DNA of 64,000 nt from Microvirga alba (GCF_015694465.1 NZ_JADQDO010000005.1:219413-283412), one strand, 5' to 3'. Positions 1-10,485 are shown, numbered from the stretch's first letter. The notes: generated from the letters alone by a model not told the origin. Numbers and translations are program-made.

Positions 1-1003
1 AGAAGCCGCGCCCTCTCTTCAGCTCGCCCGTAACCGTGTCCACATAGACGTCGACAGCGGGCGTGCTGATCAGACCCGCCCCCCACACGTTGAGCAGGTC
101 GCTGCCGAAGCCGATATAGCCGAGCGCCGCATCTGCGTAGCCGAGCGACAGCCACGCGGCGTCACCGGCTGCGATCATCGGCAGGTTCACGCTGCCCTGG
201 AAGCCCACGGCAAAGCCATATTCCGTATCCGGGAACGTCGCGAAACCGGGAACGAAGCTCGTGACGAGATTGGCGCTGCGGTTCTGATGCAGCGCAGCGG
301 AAATCTGCGCTGAGCCCCAGGTGCCGACATAGCGGACGTTGCCGATGACATCGGGGACGGTTTCGCCGCCGTAAGCGAGGACGGCCTGACCCACGATGGG
401 CGTGAAGGAATTGTTCTGGCGGCGGCCATAGCCTTCCTCAAGCGACACCGTCGCGGAGAAACCATTGCCAAAGGAATAGGTGTACGCGAGCAAATCAACG
501 TCCGGCGCATCGTCATAGCGCAGGGTGCCCATGTGGGTGACGGGCAGGTCGGGGCTCGAGAACATCGACGTGACGCGGCCCGCCGTCAGCCCGCCAAATT
601 GCACGAAGGCCTGGCCCGTGCCGAAGGTCGTGTTGACCGTGCCGGGGCTGTTGTAGGGCAGCCCCCCGACACGCGTGATCTCAAAGCGGATGAAGGCCCG
701 CAGAAACCCGTAGGCCGTGGCGGTGCGCGCATCGACCTGGATCCTGCCTCGTGTTCGGTAGCCGATGGCGTCATCACCGCGGACCAGAGGCTGTGCATAC
801 CCGATCTCGGCGCGGGCGCGTCCGCCGACCCGCAGACAGGTCTCGGTGCCGGGCAGATAAAAGAATCCCGCCCCGTATGCGGAGCAGACGCGGACGTATT
901 CGACGGGTAACGCGGGCTTGGCGGGAAGGTCGGCGGCTTGGGCAGTGCTCATCACGGCAAGGCCTGCCGCAGAGCAGAACAGAAGGCTTCCGAAACGCGT
1001 CAT
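1..1003 (-). CDS. Alphaproteobacterial porin, C-terminus cut by window edge
   Basis: About 334 codons are present, starting at the ATG whose complement is at 1001-1003 and running off the window start. The N-terminus (MTRFGSLLFC...STAQA-ADLP) is a signal peptide. The mature part opens with Pro-rich sequence followed by a 'EYVRVCSAYGAGFFYLPGTE' stretch and 'CLRVGGRARAEIGY', the usual opening of the rhizobial porin (Porin_2/Omp2b-like) family, including its paired cysteines. The rest alternates Gly/aromatic strands (for example AFVQFGGLTAGR) as expected of a 16-strand outer-membrane beta-barrel. Family members form trimeric pores for small hydrophilic solutes. The family is inferred from motif memory; the missing C-terminus prevents a length check. 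It lies upstream of, and on the opposite strand to, the RND pump, with no evident link. Confidence 0.85.
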   Translation of the reverse strand, partial: MTRFGSLLFCSAAGLAVMSTAQAADLPAKPALPVEYVRVCSAYGAGFFYLPGTETCLRVGGRARAEIGYAQPLVRGDDAIGYRTRGRIQVDARTATAYGFLRAFIRFEITRVGGLPYNSPGTVNTTFGTGQAFVQFGGLTAGRVTSMFSSPDLPVTHMGTLRYDDAPDVDLLAYTYSFGNGFSATVSLEEGYGRRQNNSFTPIVGQAVLAYGGETVPDVIGNVRYVGTWGSAQISAALHQNRSANLVTSFVPGFATFPDTEYGFAVGFQGSVNLPMIAAGDAAWLSLGYADAALGYIGFGSDLLNVWGAGLISTPAVDVYVDTVTGELKRGRGF

Positions 1004-1197
1004 GAACTGGCCTCCATCGGCCTGATTCCATACAACGAGCAGGCCTCAGCAAGCCAGATCAGGAATATTTTTCAACTATAAGTCAATTCCTCTCTTGGAG
1101 AATTTAGAGCAACTTGTTCATGAATGTTGCATTCCGGAGACTCCCGCGCCCGGAATACTGCCAAAGCCCGACCTTCCCGTGCGGCGAGGTCCCTCGC

Positions 1198-1476
1198 CTA
1201 TCGGGGTATCCCTTCCCGCTCGCGAAGCCGGACATAGGCGTCGAAGTTATCGTGGCCCTGCTGCAAGATTTTCGCGTAGCTGCCGTCTCTCATCTTCTTA
1301 ACCATGTCTTCCCGGACCGACTGGAAATCGCTCTGGAGACCGCCGCCGTTACCCAGAAGACCCGGGGAAAACGACTCGAATGCGCCCTGTGGAGTGGATT
1401 GCGTTTGCGCGGAAGCGCCGGTGACCTGGATCAAGAGAAATGTCGCGAACGAGACGGAGGGGATGAGAAGCCGCAT
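1198..1476 (-). CDS. Small exported protein of unknown function (92 aa)
   Basis: The ATG at 1476 follows a GAGG ribosome-binding site and opens a clear signal peptide (MRLLIPSVSFATFLLIQVTGASA). A longer in-frame start at 1590 would put hydrophilic residues before the signal and is rejected. The mature part is about 69 residues, with a Gly-rich stretch (LLGNGGGLQSD) and a charged helix-prone C-terminal half (SVREDMVKKMRDGSYAKILQ). No family is recognised. It is divergent from the RND efflux operon that starts about 235 bp away, so the two could share a regulatory region, but nothing in the sequence proves this. Confidence 0.6.
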   Translation of the reverse strand: MRLLIPSVSFATFLLIQVTGASAQTQSTPQGAFESFSPGLLGNGGGLQSDFQSVREDMVKKMRDGSYAKILQQGHDNFDAYVRLREREGIPR

Positions 1477-1710
1477 GACGCACCTCGAAGAGACCGATTG
1501 GTCGGACGGCCCGATGTCCGGGCCTGTCACATAACGCTCAAGGTGGCCTTGAGGGTCCCTATGGCTATCCCGAAACAGGAAGGAAAACATTGAGGAGACC
1601 GCCTATTTCCCAGCCGGTTTCCCGATTGTCGATGCTCCGCCTCGACCTAGTTTCATGAGGGAGGCGAAGATCGGGGCGCACTCTTTTCGCGCTTCCTACG
1701 GAGCGTCGGA

Positions 1711-2814
1711 ATGAGTCTGCGTTTGGCTTTCGTCTTTGTTCTGATCGGCGCAGTGAGCGCGCTGGCCCAACCGGCACCGAAACCAGCCGTCTCCACCGTG
1801 ACGGTCGCGTTGCAACCGATCACCTCTGGCGTCACTTTCAACGGGCGCATCGCGGCAATCGACAAAGTCGACTTACGCGCCCGCGTTTCAGGCTACTTGC
1901 AGGATCAGGCCTTCAAAGACGGTCAGGACGTTAAGACGGGCGAGCTTCTGTTCACCATCGAACCGGACACCTACGAAGCTCAGGTCCAGCAGCGCAAAGC
2001 GGATCTCGTCGCTGCCCAGGCCAAGGCCGAAAATGCGCGCGAGCAACTTGCCCGCGCGGCAGAGCTTCTTCCCCGTCAGACTATTTCTCAGGCGACCTAC
2101 GACGACAGACAGGCAGACAAGCGGATCGCGGACGCCAATGTCCTGCAAGCGCAAGCCGCGCTCCAGCAAGCCGAAATCAATCTCGGCTTCACCAAGATCA
2201 TGGCGCCCATCGAGGGGCGGATCGGGCGTGCTGCCTTCCAAAGGGGAGCCCTCGTGGGCCCCGATTCCGGTCCGCTTGCCACGATCGTGAGTCAGGATCC
2301 GATCTATGCGCTGTTCCCGGTCAGTCAGAGACTGATGCTCGAGGTACGCCGTCGCATCGAGGAGCGCGGCGAGAAGGGCTTCAAGGCGGTCGTGCGGCTG
2401 CAACTGTCCGATGGATCGACTTATCCGCAAACGGGCACCATCGATTTCACGGATGTAACAGTCGATCAGTCGACAGACACGTTGACGATCCGTGCAGTGT
2501 TTCCGAACAAGCAGCGCATTCTCGTCGACGGGCAATATGTCCGGGTCCGGGTCGAGGATGAGATACCCGAACAGGCCATTCTCATCCCGCAACGGGCGCT
2601 CCTGAACGATCAGGCGGGCTCGTACGTGTTCGTCGTCGGTCCCGATTCAAAGGTCCTGACCAAGCGCGTTCAGCTCGGAGATTCGAAAGGGGGCGATGTC
2701 GTCGTCACCTCGGGTCTTGAGGTCGGGGACCGCGTCGTGGTCGATGGCATTCAAAAGATCAGGCCGGGTGTCGAGGTGGATGCAGCCCCTGTCGCCCCGC
2801 CCCCGAAGGGATAG
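1711..2814 (+). CDS. RND efflux periplasmic adaptor (membrane fusion protein)
   Basis: A 367-aa protein with an N-terminal signal sequence (MSLRLAFVFVLIGAVSALA). It has the order typical of MexA/AcrA-type adaptors: a lipoyl/biotinyl-like half-motif near residues 45-70 (GRIAAIDKVDLRARVSGYL), an Ala/Gln-rich alpha-helical hairpin about 90-150, the second lipoyl half near 160-180 (IMAPIEGRIGRAAF), then beta-barrel and membrane-proximal domains. It would bridge the inner-membrane permease encoded 3 bp downstream to an outer-membrane channel. There is no lipobox cysteine, so it is probably anchored differently from AcrA. A weak GGAGCG site precedes the ATG. No TolC-like gene or dedicated regulator is adjacent. 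The substrate cannot be told. Confidence 0.93.
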   Translation: MSLRLAFVFVLIGAVSALAQPAPKPAVSTVTVALQPITSGVTFNGRIAAIDKVDLRARVSGYLQDQAFKDGQDVKTGELLFTIEPDTYEAQVQQRKADLVAAQAKAENAREQLARAAELLPRQTISQATYDDRQADKRIADANVLQAQAALQQAEINLGFTKIMAPIEGRIGRAAFQRGALVGPDSGPLATIVSQDPIYALFPVSQRLMLEVRRRIEERGEKGFKAVVRLQLSDGSTYPQTGTIDFTDVTVDQSTDTLTIRAVFPNKQRILVDGQYVRVRVEDEIPEQAILIPQRALLNDQAGSYVFVVGPDSKVLTKRVQLGDSKGGDVVVTSGLEVGDRVVVDGIQKIRPGVEVDAAPVAPPPKG

Positions 2815-2817
2815 GCG

Positions 2818-5800
2818 ATGATCTCCGCCCTCTTCGTCGATCGACCACGGCTCGCCATCGTCATCTCGATCGTCATCACCCTTGCTGGCCTCATCGCCAT
2901 CACCCGCATCCCCATCGCCCAGTTCCCGGATATTGTGCCGCCGCAGGTCAGCGTCACGACGATCTATCCGGGTGCGAGCGCTGACGTCGTCGAAACCACC
3001 GTCGCGCAGACGATCGAGGCCCAGGTCAACGGCGTCGACAACATGCTCTACATGCGCTCCGTCAGCGGCAATGACGGCAGCTATACCCTCAACGTCTATT
3101 TCCGGGTCGGCACCAATCCCGACATCAACACCGTCAATGTGCAGAACCGCGTCGCCCTCGCCGAACCCAAGATCCCGAACGAGGTCCGGCAGCAGGGCCT
3201 GAACGTCAAGAAGCAATCACCCGCGCTCCTGCAGTTGGTCGCGCTCTATTCGCCGGACCATGAACGCGACGCCCTGTTCCTGGCCAATTACGGCATCATC
3301 AACATCATCGACACGCTTGCGCGCGTTCCCGGCGTCGGGCTGGCGTTGCTTTACGGCTCCCAGAACTACAGCATGCGGATCTGGTTCGAGACCGACACGC
3401 TGACGAGCCTCAACATCGCGCCGAGCGATGTCATCCGCGCCATCCAGACCCAGAACGTCCAAGCCGCCGTGGGCCGGCTGGGCGGGCCGCCCATGCCGAA
3501 TAATCAGCAGCTCCAGCTCACGCTTCAGACGCAAGGCCGCCTCGCCACGCCCCAGGAATTCGGCAACATCATCATCCGCTCGAACCCGGATGGATCGGTG
3601 GTGCGGGTGCGCGATGTGGCGCAGGTGGAACTCGGGGCGCAATCGAGCGACACCGTCGGACGCCTCAACGGCAGCCCTGCCGCAAATATCGGCATCTTCC
3701 AGGCTCCGGGCACCAACGCCGTCAATGCGGCCAAGCAAGTGCGCGCGACCCTTGAAAACCTGAAGACCCGCTTCCCCGAGGGCGTCGACTACAAGGTCAC
3801 CTACGACACCACCGTCTTCGTGACGGACACGATCCATCAGGTCATTCGAACCCTCGTCGAGGCCTTCGTGCTCGTGGTCCTCGTGGTGTTTCTCTTCCTC
3901 GGCAGCGTTCGGGCGACGATCATCCCGATGATCGCCGTGCCGGTTTCTCTCATCGGAACCTTCGCGATCCTGCTGGCGCTCGGCTTTTCGGCCAACACGA
4001 TCTCTCTTCTGGCCATGGTGCTCGCCATCGGCATCGTCGTGGATGACGCCATCGTCGTCGTGGAGAACGTCGAGCATGTGATGGAGGAGACCGGCCTACC
4101 CGCTCCCGAAGCCACGAAGATCGCCATGGGCCAGATCACGGCCCCGATCATCGCGATCACGTTGGTGCTGCTCTCGGTCTTCGTGCCGGTCGGCTTCATC
4201 CCCGGCATCACGGGCCAGCTCTACAAGCAATTCGCCGTCACCGTATCAGTGGCGATGCTGATCTCCGCTCTCAATGCCCTCACGCTGAGCCCCGCCCTCT
4301 GCTCGATCCTTCTCAAGCAGCGGAGCGGGCATGGGGGCATCATGGGCTATGTCTCGCGCACCATCGACAGGGTGCGCAATGCCTACGGGAACGCTGTGGC
4401 CTGGATCCTCCGGCGCGCCATCCTCGGACTTGTCTTCGTCGGAATGGCGGCCGGTGCCGCGTATCTGTTCGGCAGGCTGACGCCGACCGGCTTCCTGCCG
4501 GAGGAGGATCAGGGCGCATTCTTCGTGGAAGTCCGCCTGCCGGATGGATCGACCATCGGCCGGTCAACCGAGGCGGCCGCAAAAGTCGAAGACATCGTCA
4601 GGGCGTCGCCCGCCGTCGAGGACGTGACGACGATTGTGGGCTACTCCCTTCTCAACGGTATCGCCCAGTCGAACAGCGCCTTCATGATCGTGCTCCTGAA
4701 GCCGTTCCAGGAACGCATCGCCCCAGCCGCCCATGCCGATGCGCTGATCGCGCAAGTCCGGCGCGAGACTCTCGGTCTGCGAGAGGCCATCGCCATTCCT
4801 TTCAATCTGCCGGCCATCATCGGCCTGAGCACGACCGGCGGGTTCGAGTTCCAATTGCAGGATCTCCAGGGGCGCTCATCAAACGAACTGGCCGCCACCA
4901 TGCGCGGCTTCGTGGCCACGGCGAACCAGCAACCGGAACTGACCAACGTCTTCAGCACCTTCTCGACGAGCACGCCGCAGCTCTACCTGAACATCGACCG
5001 TGACAAGGCGCAGACTCTCGGCCTTCAGCTCAGCAACATATTCCAGGCGCTCCAGGCGACGCTCGGCGGGTACTACGTCAACGACTTCAACATTTTCGGC
5101 CGCACCTGGCAGGTGATCATCCAAGGCGTGGCGGCGGATCGAATGGATATCGAGGACATCTACCGCATCAATGTCCGCAATGCCGCCGGCACGATGGTGC
5201 CGATGCGGGCCATCGCCGATGTCGAGCCGCGCCTCGGCCCGGCGGCCATCAACCGGTACAACAACTATCGCTCGGCGACGATCAACGGCTCCCCGGCCCC
5301 GGGGCGCTCATCCGGCGAGGCCATCGCCGCCATGGAGCGCATCGCCAAGACCCTGCCCGCCGGCTACGGCTATGAGTGGTCCGGAACAGCCCTGCAGGAG
5401 AAGGAGGCGGCGGGCCAGACGGGGTTCATTCTGGCCCTCGCCGTGCTCTTTGCCTATCTCTTCCTGGTCGGCCTCTACGAGAGCTTTTCCATCCCCATCA
5501 GCGTGCTTCTGTCGGTAACGGTTGGCCTCGCAGGGGCGATGTTCCTTCTCTGGGTGCTCAATCGGCCAAACGACATCTATGCCCAGATCGGCATCGTCGT
5601 TCTCATCGCCCTGGCGGCGAAGAACGCCATCCTGATCGTCGAGTTCGCGAAGGATCTGCGCGAGAAAGGGGCTCCCATCGAGGAGGCTGCCGAGCATGGC
5701 GCGCGACTGCGTTTCCGCGCTGTGATGATGACGAGCTTCGCCTTCATCCTGGGCCTGATCCCACTTGTGATCGCGCAAGGGGCAGCGGCGCTGAGCCGTC

Positions 5801-5985
5801 GCGGGGTCGGTACGTCGGTCTTCGGCGGCATGCTGGCGGCCTCGCTCCTTGGCATCTTCGTGATCCCGCCGCTCTATGTATTGGTCCAACGAACCCGCGA
5901 GCGGATCAAAGGCGCTCCGAAACCGCCCCAGCCGGCAGAGCCGGGTTCAGGATCTTCGAAAAACCTGGCGGAACAGCAACACTGA
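2818..5985 (+). CDS. RND multidrug efflux permease, HAE1 family
   Basis: A 1055-aa protein of the normal AcrB/MexF length, with 12 predicted membrane segments in two halves. The first half starts [19 protein letters not shown] and contains the TM4 proton-relay acids ([12 protein letters not shown], near residues 405-417). The second half has the TM10 lysine ([17 protein letters not shown], near 935). Conserved porter-domain signatures such as [19 protein letters not shown] are visible near residue 45. It pumps hydrophobic or amphiphilic compounds out using proton motive force, as a trimer with the adaptor encoded immediately upstream (stop and start 3 bp apart, one operon). Substrate range is not predictable. 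The frame is intact throughout. Confidence 0.96.
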   Translation: MISALFVDRPRLAIVISIVITLAGLIAITRIPIAQFPDIVPPQVSVTTIYPGASADVVETTVAQTIEAQVNGVDNMLYMRSVSGNDGSYTLNVYFRVGTNPDINTVNVQNRVALAEPKIPNEVRQQGLNVKKQSPALLQLVALYSPDHERDALFLANYGIINIIDTLARVPGVGLALLYGSQNYSMRIWFETDTLTSLNIAPSDVIRAIQTQNVQAAVGRLGGPPMPNNQQLQLTLQTQGRLATPQEFGNIIIRSNPDGSVVRVRDVAQVELGAQSSDTVGRLNGSPAANIGIFQAPGTNAVNAAKQVRATLENLKTRFPEGVDYKVTYDTTVFVTDTIHQVIRTLVEAFVLVVLVVFLFLGSVRATIIPMIAVPVSLIGTFAILLALGFSANTISLLAMVLAIGIVVDDAIVVVENVEHVMEETGLPAPEATKIAMGQITAPIIAITLVLLSVFVPVGFIPGITGQLYKQFAVTVSVAMLISALNALTLSPALCSILLKQRSGHGGIMGYVSRTIDRVRNAYGNAVAWILRRAILGLVFVGMAAGAAYLFGRLTPTGFLPEEDQGAFFVEVRLPDGSTIGRSTEAAAKVEDIVRASPAVEDVTTIVGYSLLNGIAQSNSAFMIVLLKPFQERIAPAAHADALIAQVRRETLGLREAIAIPFNLPAIIGLSTTGGFEFQLQDLQGRSSNELAATMRGFVATANQQPELTNVFSTFSTSTPQLYLNIDRDKAQTLGLQLSNIFQALQATLGGYYVNDFNIFGRTWQVIIQGVAADRMDIEDIYRINVRNAAGTMVPMRAIADVEPRLGPAAINRYNNYRSATINGSPAPGRSSGEAIAAMERIAKTLPAGYGYEWSGTALQEKEAAGQTGFILALAVLFAYLFLVGLYESFSIPISVLLSVTVGLAGAMFLLWVLNRPNDIYAQIGIVVLIALAAKNAILIVEFAKDLREKGAPIEEAAEHGARLRFRAVMMTSFAFILGLIPLVIAQGAAALSRRGVGTSVFGGMLAASLLGIFVIPPLYVLVQRTRERIKGAPKPPQPAEPGSGSSKNLAEQQH

Positions 5986-6192
5986 CGGTGAGATCGGCAT
6001 CGTGATCGGCGCGATCCCGGTGGAGACCATTCTCCATCTGGTCACGGTGCCGGTCTGCCATAGGTGATGAAGATGAATCCTGGCATCCCGCTCAGCGTTC
6101 GCGCGGGCGCCAGAACGGCCGGCTCCGCCCGCGCGGCGGCGCAACAGGAAGCGGATAGCAGCGATGATGTCGCGAAAGAAAGGAGCTTTGCC

Positions 6193-6750
6193 ATGGCAAC
6201 CGTGACCGCTCTCCCTAGGGGGCGAAAATCGCAAGGCCCCTGGTTGCTTGCCGCTGGCGCCTTCGCCATCGTACTCGGGCTTATCGGCCTCTACTTCACC
6301 TTTGGCCTGACCGTGGTCAGTGTGCTTTGGTATGGCGTTCTGCTCCTCACCGCCGGCGTGATGCAGTGCCTCGAGGCTTATGCGATCGGCTCAACCAACG
6401 AGGGCAAGCCTCAACGTGTGCCCGGCATCGTGCTGGGACTGATCTACGCGGCAGCCGGACTATGGGTCATTTTCAACCCGCTCAGGGCCACGCTCGTTCT
6501 GACCCTGGTGCTCGGCGTCGCGTTCATCGCATCGGGAATTCTCAAAGCGTCCTGGTTCTTCTTCGACAAGACCAAACGCTCCAGCGGAGCCTTGATGCTG
6601 GCTGGCGTCGTGTCGCTCATCCTGGGCTCTCTGCTGATCGCCCAATGGCCGCTGTCCGGCGCATGGGCCATCGGACTTCTGGTCTCCTGCGATCTCCTCG
6701 CTCACGGCCTGGCCCTGTCATGGGCTGGCCTGAAGAATACGCGGGCTTGA
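6193..6750 (+). CDS. HdeD/DUF308-like integral membrane protein
   Basis: 185 aa from the ATG at 6193, chosen because AAGGAG lies about 7 nt upstream; an upstream in-frame ATG at 6064 lacks such a site. The protein has about six hydrophobic segments (for example GPWLLAAGAFAIVLGLIGLY and LMLAGVVSLILGSLLIA) with short loops, the tandem two-helix pattern of HdeD/DUF308 proteins. In E. coli HdeD is linked to acid resistance at high cell density; the role in alphaproteobacteria is unknown. It follows the RND permease by about 200 bp and ends inside a hairpin shared with the convergent LLM oxidoreductase gene. Confidence 0.75.
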   Translation: MATVTALPRGRKSQGPWLLAAGAFAIVLGLIGLYFTFGLTVVSVLWYGVLLLTAGVMQCLEAYAIGSTNEGKPQRVPGIVLGLIYAAAGLWVIFNPLRATLVLTLVLGVAFIASGILKASWFFFDKTKRSSGALMLAGVVSLILGSLLIAQWPLSGAWAIGLLVSCDLLAHGLALSWAGLKNTRA

Positions 6751-6761
6751 GGGAAGCCCGC
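6741..6761. terminator. Hairpin between two convergent genes
   Basis: A perfect 8-bp stem (GCGGGCTT / AAGCCCGC) with a GAGGG loop overlaps the HdeD-like stop codon and lies 3 bp from the stop of the convergent LLM gene. It could end transcription from both sides. There is no T-tract on either strand, so a rho-independent role is only suggested. Confidence 0.4.
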
Positions 6762-6763
6762 GC

Positions 6764-7774
6764 TCAGCCGCCTTTCCGGCCGAAAACAACGGCGACCAAT
6801 TCATAGGAGCGCTTGCGCGCCCCATGATCATGAATCGCGGCGGTGACCATCAACTCGTCGGCTTTCGTCGCCTCGATGAGCGGCGTCACCAAAGTCCGCA
6901 GCCTCTCAGGCGAGCCGACGAAGAGCCGCGCGCGGTTGCGCTGGATCGCCTCCCTCTCGGACGAGGTGTAGGGATAGGCCAGCGCCTCCTCAGGACTTGG
7001 CAGCGGGCCATACTCGCCGCGCATGCGCCGCAATACGTTGAGATCCGCGCTTGATGCGATCCGCTCGGCCTCTTCATCCGTCTCCGCGCAGATCGCCGCG
7101 ACAGTGAGAATGGCATGAGGCTCGCGCCGCCACTCGGAGGGCGTGAAGCCGTTGCGGTAGCTCAGCATTGCATCGGTGGCATCGTGGCTTGCGAAGTGGT
7201 GGGCGAATGCGAAACCCATTCCGAGCTGCGCGGAGAGATGAGAGCTGTAGTCGCTCGAACCCAGCAACCAGATCGGCGGCAGCGGCACGCCGGAGGGCAT
7301 GACCTCGATCTTGCGGAACGGATGCCCCTCTGGAATCCGCCGGTTCTCCAACAACATCAACTCCTGCAAGCGCTCCTGAAAGTCATCGCGCCCCCTCTCC
7401 TCCTGAAAGCGGCGCAAGGCGTAGGAGGTGACGGGGTCCGTTCCGGGCGCGCGTCCGAGGCCGAGATCGATGCGGCCGGGAAAGAGCGCCTCCAGAAGCT
7501 TGAAACGCTCCGCCACCATGAGCGGCGCATGGTTCGGCAGCATGACTCCACCGGACCCGACCCGGATGCGCTCGGTCACAGCGGCGATCTGGCCGATCAT
7601 GATTTCCGGCGCGCCACTGGCGACTGAAGGCAGGTTGTGATGCTCGGCAACCCAATAGCGGGTGTATCCCAGGCCGTCCGCATGGCGGGCAAGATCAAGG
7701 GTGTTTCGTAAGGCTTGAGCGGGTGTTGAGCCGGATGTCACGAAAGACAGGTCGAGGACGGAGATGGGAAGCAT
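6764..7774 (-). CDS. LLM-class flavin-dependent oxidoreductase (luciferase-like monooxygenase)
   Basis: 336 aa from the ATG at 7774. The N-terminus then reads [12 protein letters not shown], typical of the bacterial luciferase-like group whose proteins begin 'PLSVLDLSPV'. Longer in-frame starts exist at 7849 and 7906 and cannot be excluded. A TACTAT element on the minus strand near 7839-7844 would place transcription start downstream of both. Diagnostic motifs are [14 protein letters not shown] near residue 40, the Gly-rich [16 protein letters not shown] near 80, and [10 protein letters not shown] near 110. The enzyme would use FMNH2 from a partner reductase to oxygenate an unknown substrate. 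It is divergent from the aldo/keto reductase gene. Confidence 0.85.
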   Translation of the reverse strand: MLPISVLDLSFVTSGSTPAQALRNTLDLARHADGLGYTRYWVAEHHNLPSVASGAPEIMIGQIAAVTERIRVGSGGVMLPNHAPLMVAERFKLLEALFPGRIDLGLGRAPGTDPVTSYALRRFQEERGRDDFQERLQELMLLENRRIPEGHPFRKIEVMPSGVPLPPIWLLGSSDYSSHLSAQLGMGFAFAHHFASHDATDAMLSYRNGFTPSEWRREPHAILTVAAICAETDEEAERIASSADLNVLRRMRGEYGPLPSPEEALAYPYTSSEREAIQRNRARLFVGSPERLRTLVTPLIEATKADELMVTAAIHDHGARKRSYELVAVVFGRKGG

Positions 7775-7923
7775 GTCGATGAGGTCCAGGAGGCTTGCTT
7801 GAGCGGGGCGTTGCGAGTCAGCGCGCGTTAGGAAAGGTATAGTAGGCATCGGAAAGCATGGCCCCCATCCTCCGTTGAGAATGGCGGCCCCGCTACAGAT
7901 CGGCATCAGATCAGGAGATCACA

Positions 7924-8877
7924 ATGGATAAACGTCGACTTGGCCGTTCGAGCCTCATGGTTTCTCCCCTCTGCCTCGGCGGCAACGTCTTTGGCTGGAC
8001 GGTGGATGAGGCGACCTCGTTCAAGATTTTGGACGCCTTTGTGGATGCCGGGCTGAACTTCATCGACACGGCGGACGTGTATTCCATCTGGGTGCCCGGC
8101 AATAAGGGCGGCGAGTCGGAAACCATCATCGGCAAATGGATGAAGGCGCGCGGCAATCGCGACAAGATCATCCTGGCCACCAAAGTCGGCTCCGAGATGG
8201 GCCCGGGCAAGAAAGGCCTGTCGAAGGCCTATATCCGCTCGGCGGTCGAAGCGTCGTTGCAGCGTCTTCATACGGATTACATCGATCTCTACCAATCCCA
8301 TCGCGACGATCTGGAAACGCCGCAGCAGGAAACACTGGGCGCGTACGAGGAGTTGATCCGCGATGGAAAAGTGCGGGTCATCGGCGCTTCGAATTTCAGT
8401 GCAGCGCGATTGAAGGAATCGCTCGAGATCAGCGCGGAGCTCGGCCTGCCCCGCTATGAGAGCCTTCAGAACAAATACAACCTCTATGACCGCTCCGAAT
8501 ATGAAGCTGAGCTGGAACCTTTGTGCCGCGAAAACGAGATCGGTGCGATCCCCTTTTACGGCCTCGCCAGCGGCTTTCTGACGGGCAAGTACCGCTCGGA
8601 AGCCGATTTCGGAAAGAGCCCTCGCGGGGGCCGGATGGTCGCCTACCTCAACGACCGGGGCCGGCGCATCCTCGCCGCGCTCGATGAGGTGGCAGGCCGA
8701 CACAATTCCAATCCCGCCCAGGTCGCCCTCGCCTGGCTTATCGCTCGGCCGGGAATGACGGCCCCCATCGCCAGCGCCACGAGCCTGGAGCAGTTGAAGG
8801 ATCTGATCGCATCCACAACGCTTCGTCTTGATGCTGCGGAGATCAATCAGCTCAATGAGGCAAGCGTCGGCGGTTAG
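7924..8877 (+). CDS. Aldo/keto reductase
   Basis: 317 aa, the normal length for the AKR superfamily TIM barrel. AGGAGATCACA precedes the ATG at 7924. It shows MDKRRLGRSSLMVSPLCLGG, the catalytic aspartate/tyrosine segment FIDTADVYS (Asp and Tyr near residues 52 and 56), the catalytic lysine in ILATKVGSEMGPG (near 85), and the histidine in DLYQSHRDD (near 125). The C-terminal region carries the NADPH-binding signature (IASATSLEQL). Subfamily resembles the voltage-gated potassium channel beta-subunit/YajO-like AKRs that reduce aldehydes or ketones. It sits between an LLM flavin enzyme and an Old Yellow Enzyme, suggesting a small carbonyl and electrophile detoxification set. Confidence 0.93.
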   Translation: MDKRRLGRSSLMVSPLCLGGNVFGWTVDEATSFKILDAFVDAGLNFIDTADVYSIWVPGNKGGESETIIGKWMKARGNRDKIILATKVGSEMGPGKKGLSKAYIRSAVEASLQRLHTDYIDLYQSHRDDLETPQQETLGAYEELIRDGKVRVIGASNFSAARLKESLEISAELGLPRYESLQNKYNLYDRSEYEAELEPLCRENEIGAIPFYGLASGFLTGKYRSEADFGKSPRGGRMVAYLNDRGRRILAALDEVAGRHNSNPAQVALAWLIARPGMTAPIASATSLEQLKDLIASTTLRLDAAEINQLNEASVGG

Positions 8878-9029
8878 TCCGCTCTGGCGAACCGCAACGG
8901 AGAGGCAGCGTCTTAAAGCGTAGCCATAAGCGGCGCGCATGGCTGCCCCTCCATTGCATCAGGCGCGTGTCTCATTATCTCGTAAAGTCGGTGCTTTTGA
9001 ATAATTCACAGCACAAGCGAGGCTTTAAC

Positions 9030-10124
9030 ATGAGTGCAGACCCGAACGTCTTGTTTCAGCCCTTCACCCTTGGCGACCTGACGCTGCCCAACCGCATCGC
9101 GATGGCCCCGCTCACGCGCAACAGGGCCGCCCCCTCGGGACTTGTGCCGCAGGATTTCACCGCCACCTATTACGCCCAGCGCGCCAGCGCGGGTCTTCTG
9201 ATCTCCGAAGCAACGCAGATCTCGCAGCAGGGTCAGGGCTACATCAACACACCCGGCATTTATTCGCGCGAGCAGGTCGCCGGCTGGCGCAAGGTGACGG
9301 ATGCGGTTCACAAGGTGGGTGGCCGCATCTTCATTCAGCTCTGGCATGTGGGCCGCGTTTCTCACGTGTCTCTGCAACCGAACGGCGCAGCACCTGTCGC
9401 CCCCTCCGCTATTCGCGCCAACACCAAGACATTCCTTGAAAACGGCTTCGTGGATGTGTCAGATCCGCGCGCACTCGACCTGTCCGAAATTCCCGGCATC
9501 CTGCAGGACTATGAGCAGGCCGCCCGCAACGCCAAGGAAGCGGGCTTCGATGGGGTCGAAATCCATGGCGCGAACGGCTACCTGCTCGACCAGTTCATGA
9601 AGGACGGCTCGAACAAGCGCAACGACGCCTATGGCGGGTCCATCGAAAACCGCGCCCGTTTGACGGTGGAGGTCATGGAGAGGATCCTGAAGGTCTGGGA
9701 CAAGGGCCGGGTCGGCATCCGTCTGTCCCCTGCCGCGGTGAACGACGCCGCGGATACCGATCCGCAAAGCCTGTTCGGTCACGTGGTCAAGAGGCTGGAC
9801 GATCTGGGGATCGGCTATATTCACATGATCGAGGGCGCGACCCAGGGCGACCGCCGGGCCGTCAACGTCGATTATGAAGCCCTGCGCCGCTCCTTCCGCG
9901 GCGCGTACATCGCAAATAACGGCTACAACCTTGAGATGGCAGCCGAGGCCATTGCAAGCGGCCGCGCGGATCTGGTGGCGTTTGGGCGATTGTTCATCGC
10001 TAATCCGGATCTCGTCGAGCGTTTCCGTCTCAATGCACCGCTGAACGAGCCCGACCGCGCCACCTTCTATGGCGGCGACGCCAAGGGTTACACGGATTAT
10101 CCGACGCTCCACGAGGCTGCTTGA
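9030..10124 (+). CDS. Alkene reductase, Old Yellow Enzyme family (NemA-like)
   Basis: 364 aa from the ATG at 9030 (GCGAGG upstream); an upstream in-frame start at 8967 only adds an unrelated N-terminal tail. The FMN-binding TIM barrel shows LFQPFTLGDLTLPNRIAMAP at the start, the substrate-activating pair in GVEIHGANGYLLDQF (near residue 180), GGSIENRARL, and the Arg/Gly-rich phosphate-binding end (ADLVAFGRLFIANPDL near 325). It uses NADPH to reduce activated C=C bonds such as enones, maleimides or nitro compounds. Related enzymes are induced by electrophiles under NemR; no such regulator is adjacent. It lies about 150 bp after the aldo/keto reductase on the same strand. Confidence 0.94.
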   Translation: MSADPNVLFQPFTLGDLTLPNRIAMAPLTRNRAAPSGLVPQDFTATYYAQRASAGLLISEATQISQQGQGYINTPGIYSREQVAGWRKVTDAVHKVGGRIFIQLWHVGRVSHVSLQPNGAAPVAPSAIRANTKTFLENGFVDVSDPRALDLSEIPGILQDYEQAARNAKEAGFDGVEIHGANGYLLDQFMKDGSNKRNDAYGGSIENRARLTVEVMERILKVWDKGRVGIRLSPAAVNDAADTDPQSLFGHVVKRLDDLGIGYIHMIEGATQGDRRAVNVDYEALRRSFRGAYIANNGYNLEMAAEAIASGRADLVAFGRLFIANPDLVERFRLNAPLNEPDRATFYGGDAKGYTDYPTLHEAA

Positions 10125-10185
10125 CCGCCGCCCTGCGGGCCAGTCCATCACGGAATGGGGCGCGCGGTCGGCGTCAATCCGCGCC

Positions 10186-10485
10186 CTAACACCCGATGCA
10201 GATGCCCCGCTTGATCCGGCGATCGAGCGCATCGTTGTCTCGATTCAATCTATCTTCCCGCGACACACCGGCCGGATTGTCAGGCCGCTTGCCCGTGCCT
10301 GAAACCGGGCCGGGCTTGTTTACGCCTGGCATCCCCTTCATGGGAGTGAGCGGCGGAGGTGTTGTGGTTGGGGGCGCGGCGGGCGACGGCGCAACTCTAC
10401 CGGAAGGAACCTCCGACTGCGCCCAGGCGGCCCCTGCGACAAGGCCACCGGCCACGATTGCGGCTGACAAGGCGCGATAACCCAT
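10186..10485 (-). CDS. Small Pro-rich exported protein of unknown function
   Basis: 99 aa, starting at the ATG at 10485 with an excellent AGGAGACACTG ribosome-binding site. A cleavable signal peptide (MGYRALSAAIVAGGLVAGAAWAQ) is followed by a Pro/Thr-rich low-complexity segment (about residues 32-60) and a charged C-terminus ending in RRIKRGICIGC with two cysteines. No domain is recognised. The strong start signal and signal peptide argue that it is a real gene despite its size. It is convergent with the alkene reductase gene. Confidence 0.65.
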   Translation of the reverse strand: MGYRALSAAIVAGGLVAGAAWAQSEVPSGRVAPSPAAPPTTTPPPLTPMKGMPGVNKPGPVSGTGKRPDNPAGVSREDRLNRDNDALDRRIKRGICIGC

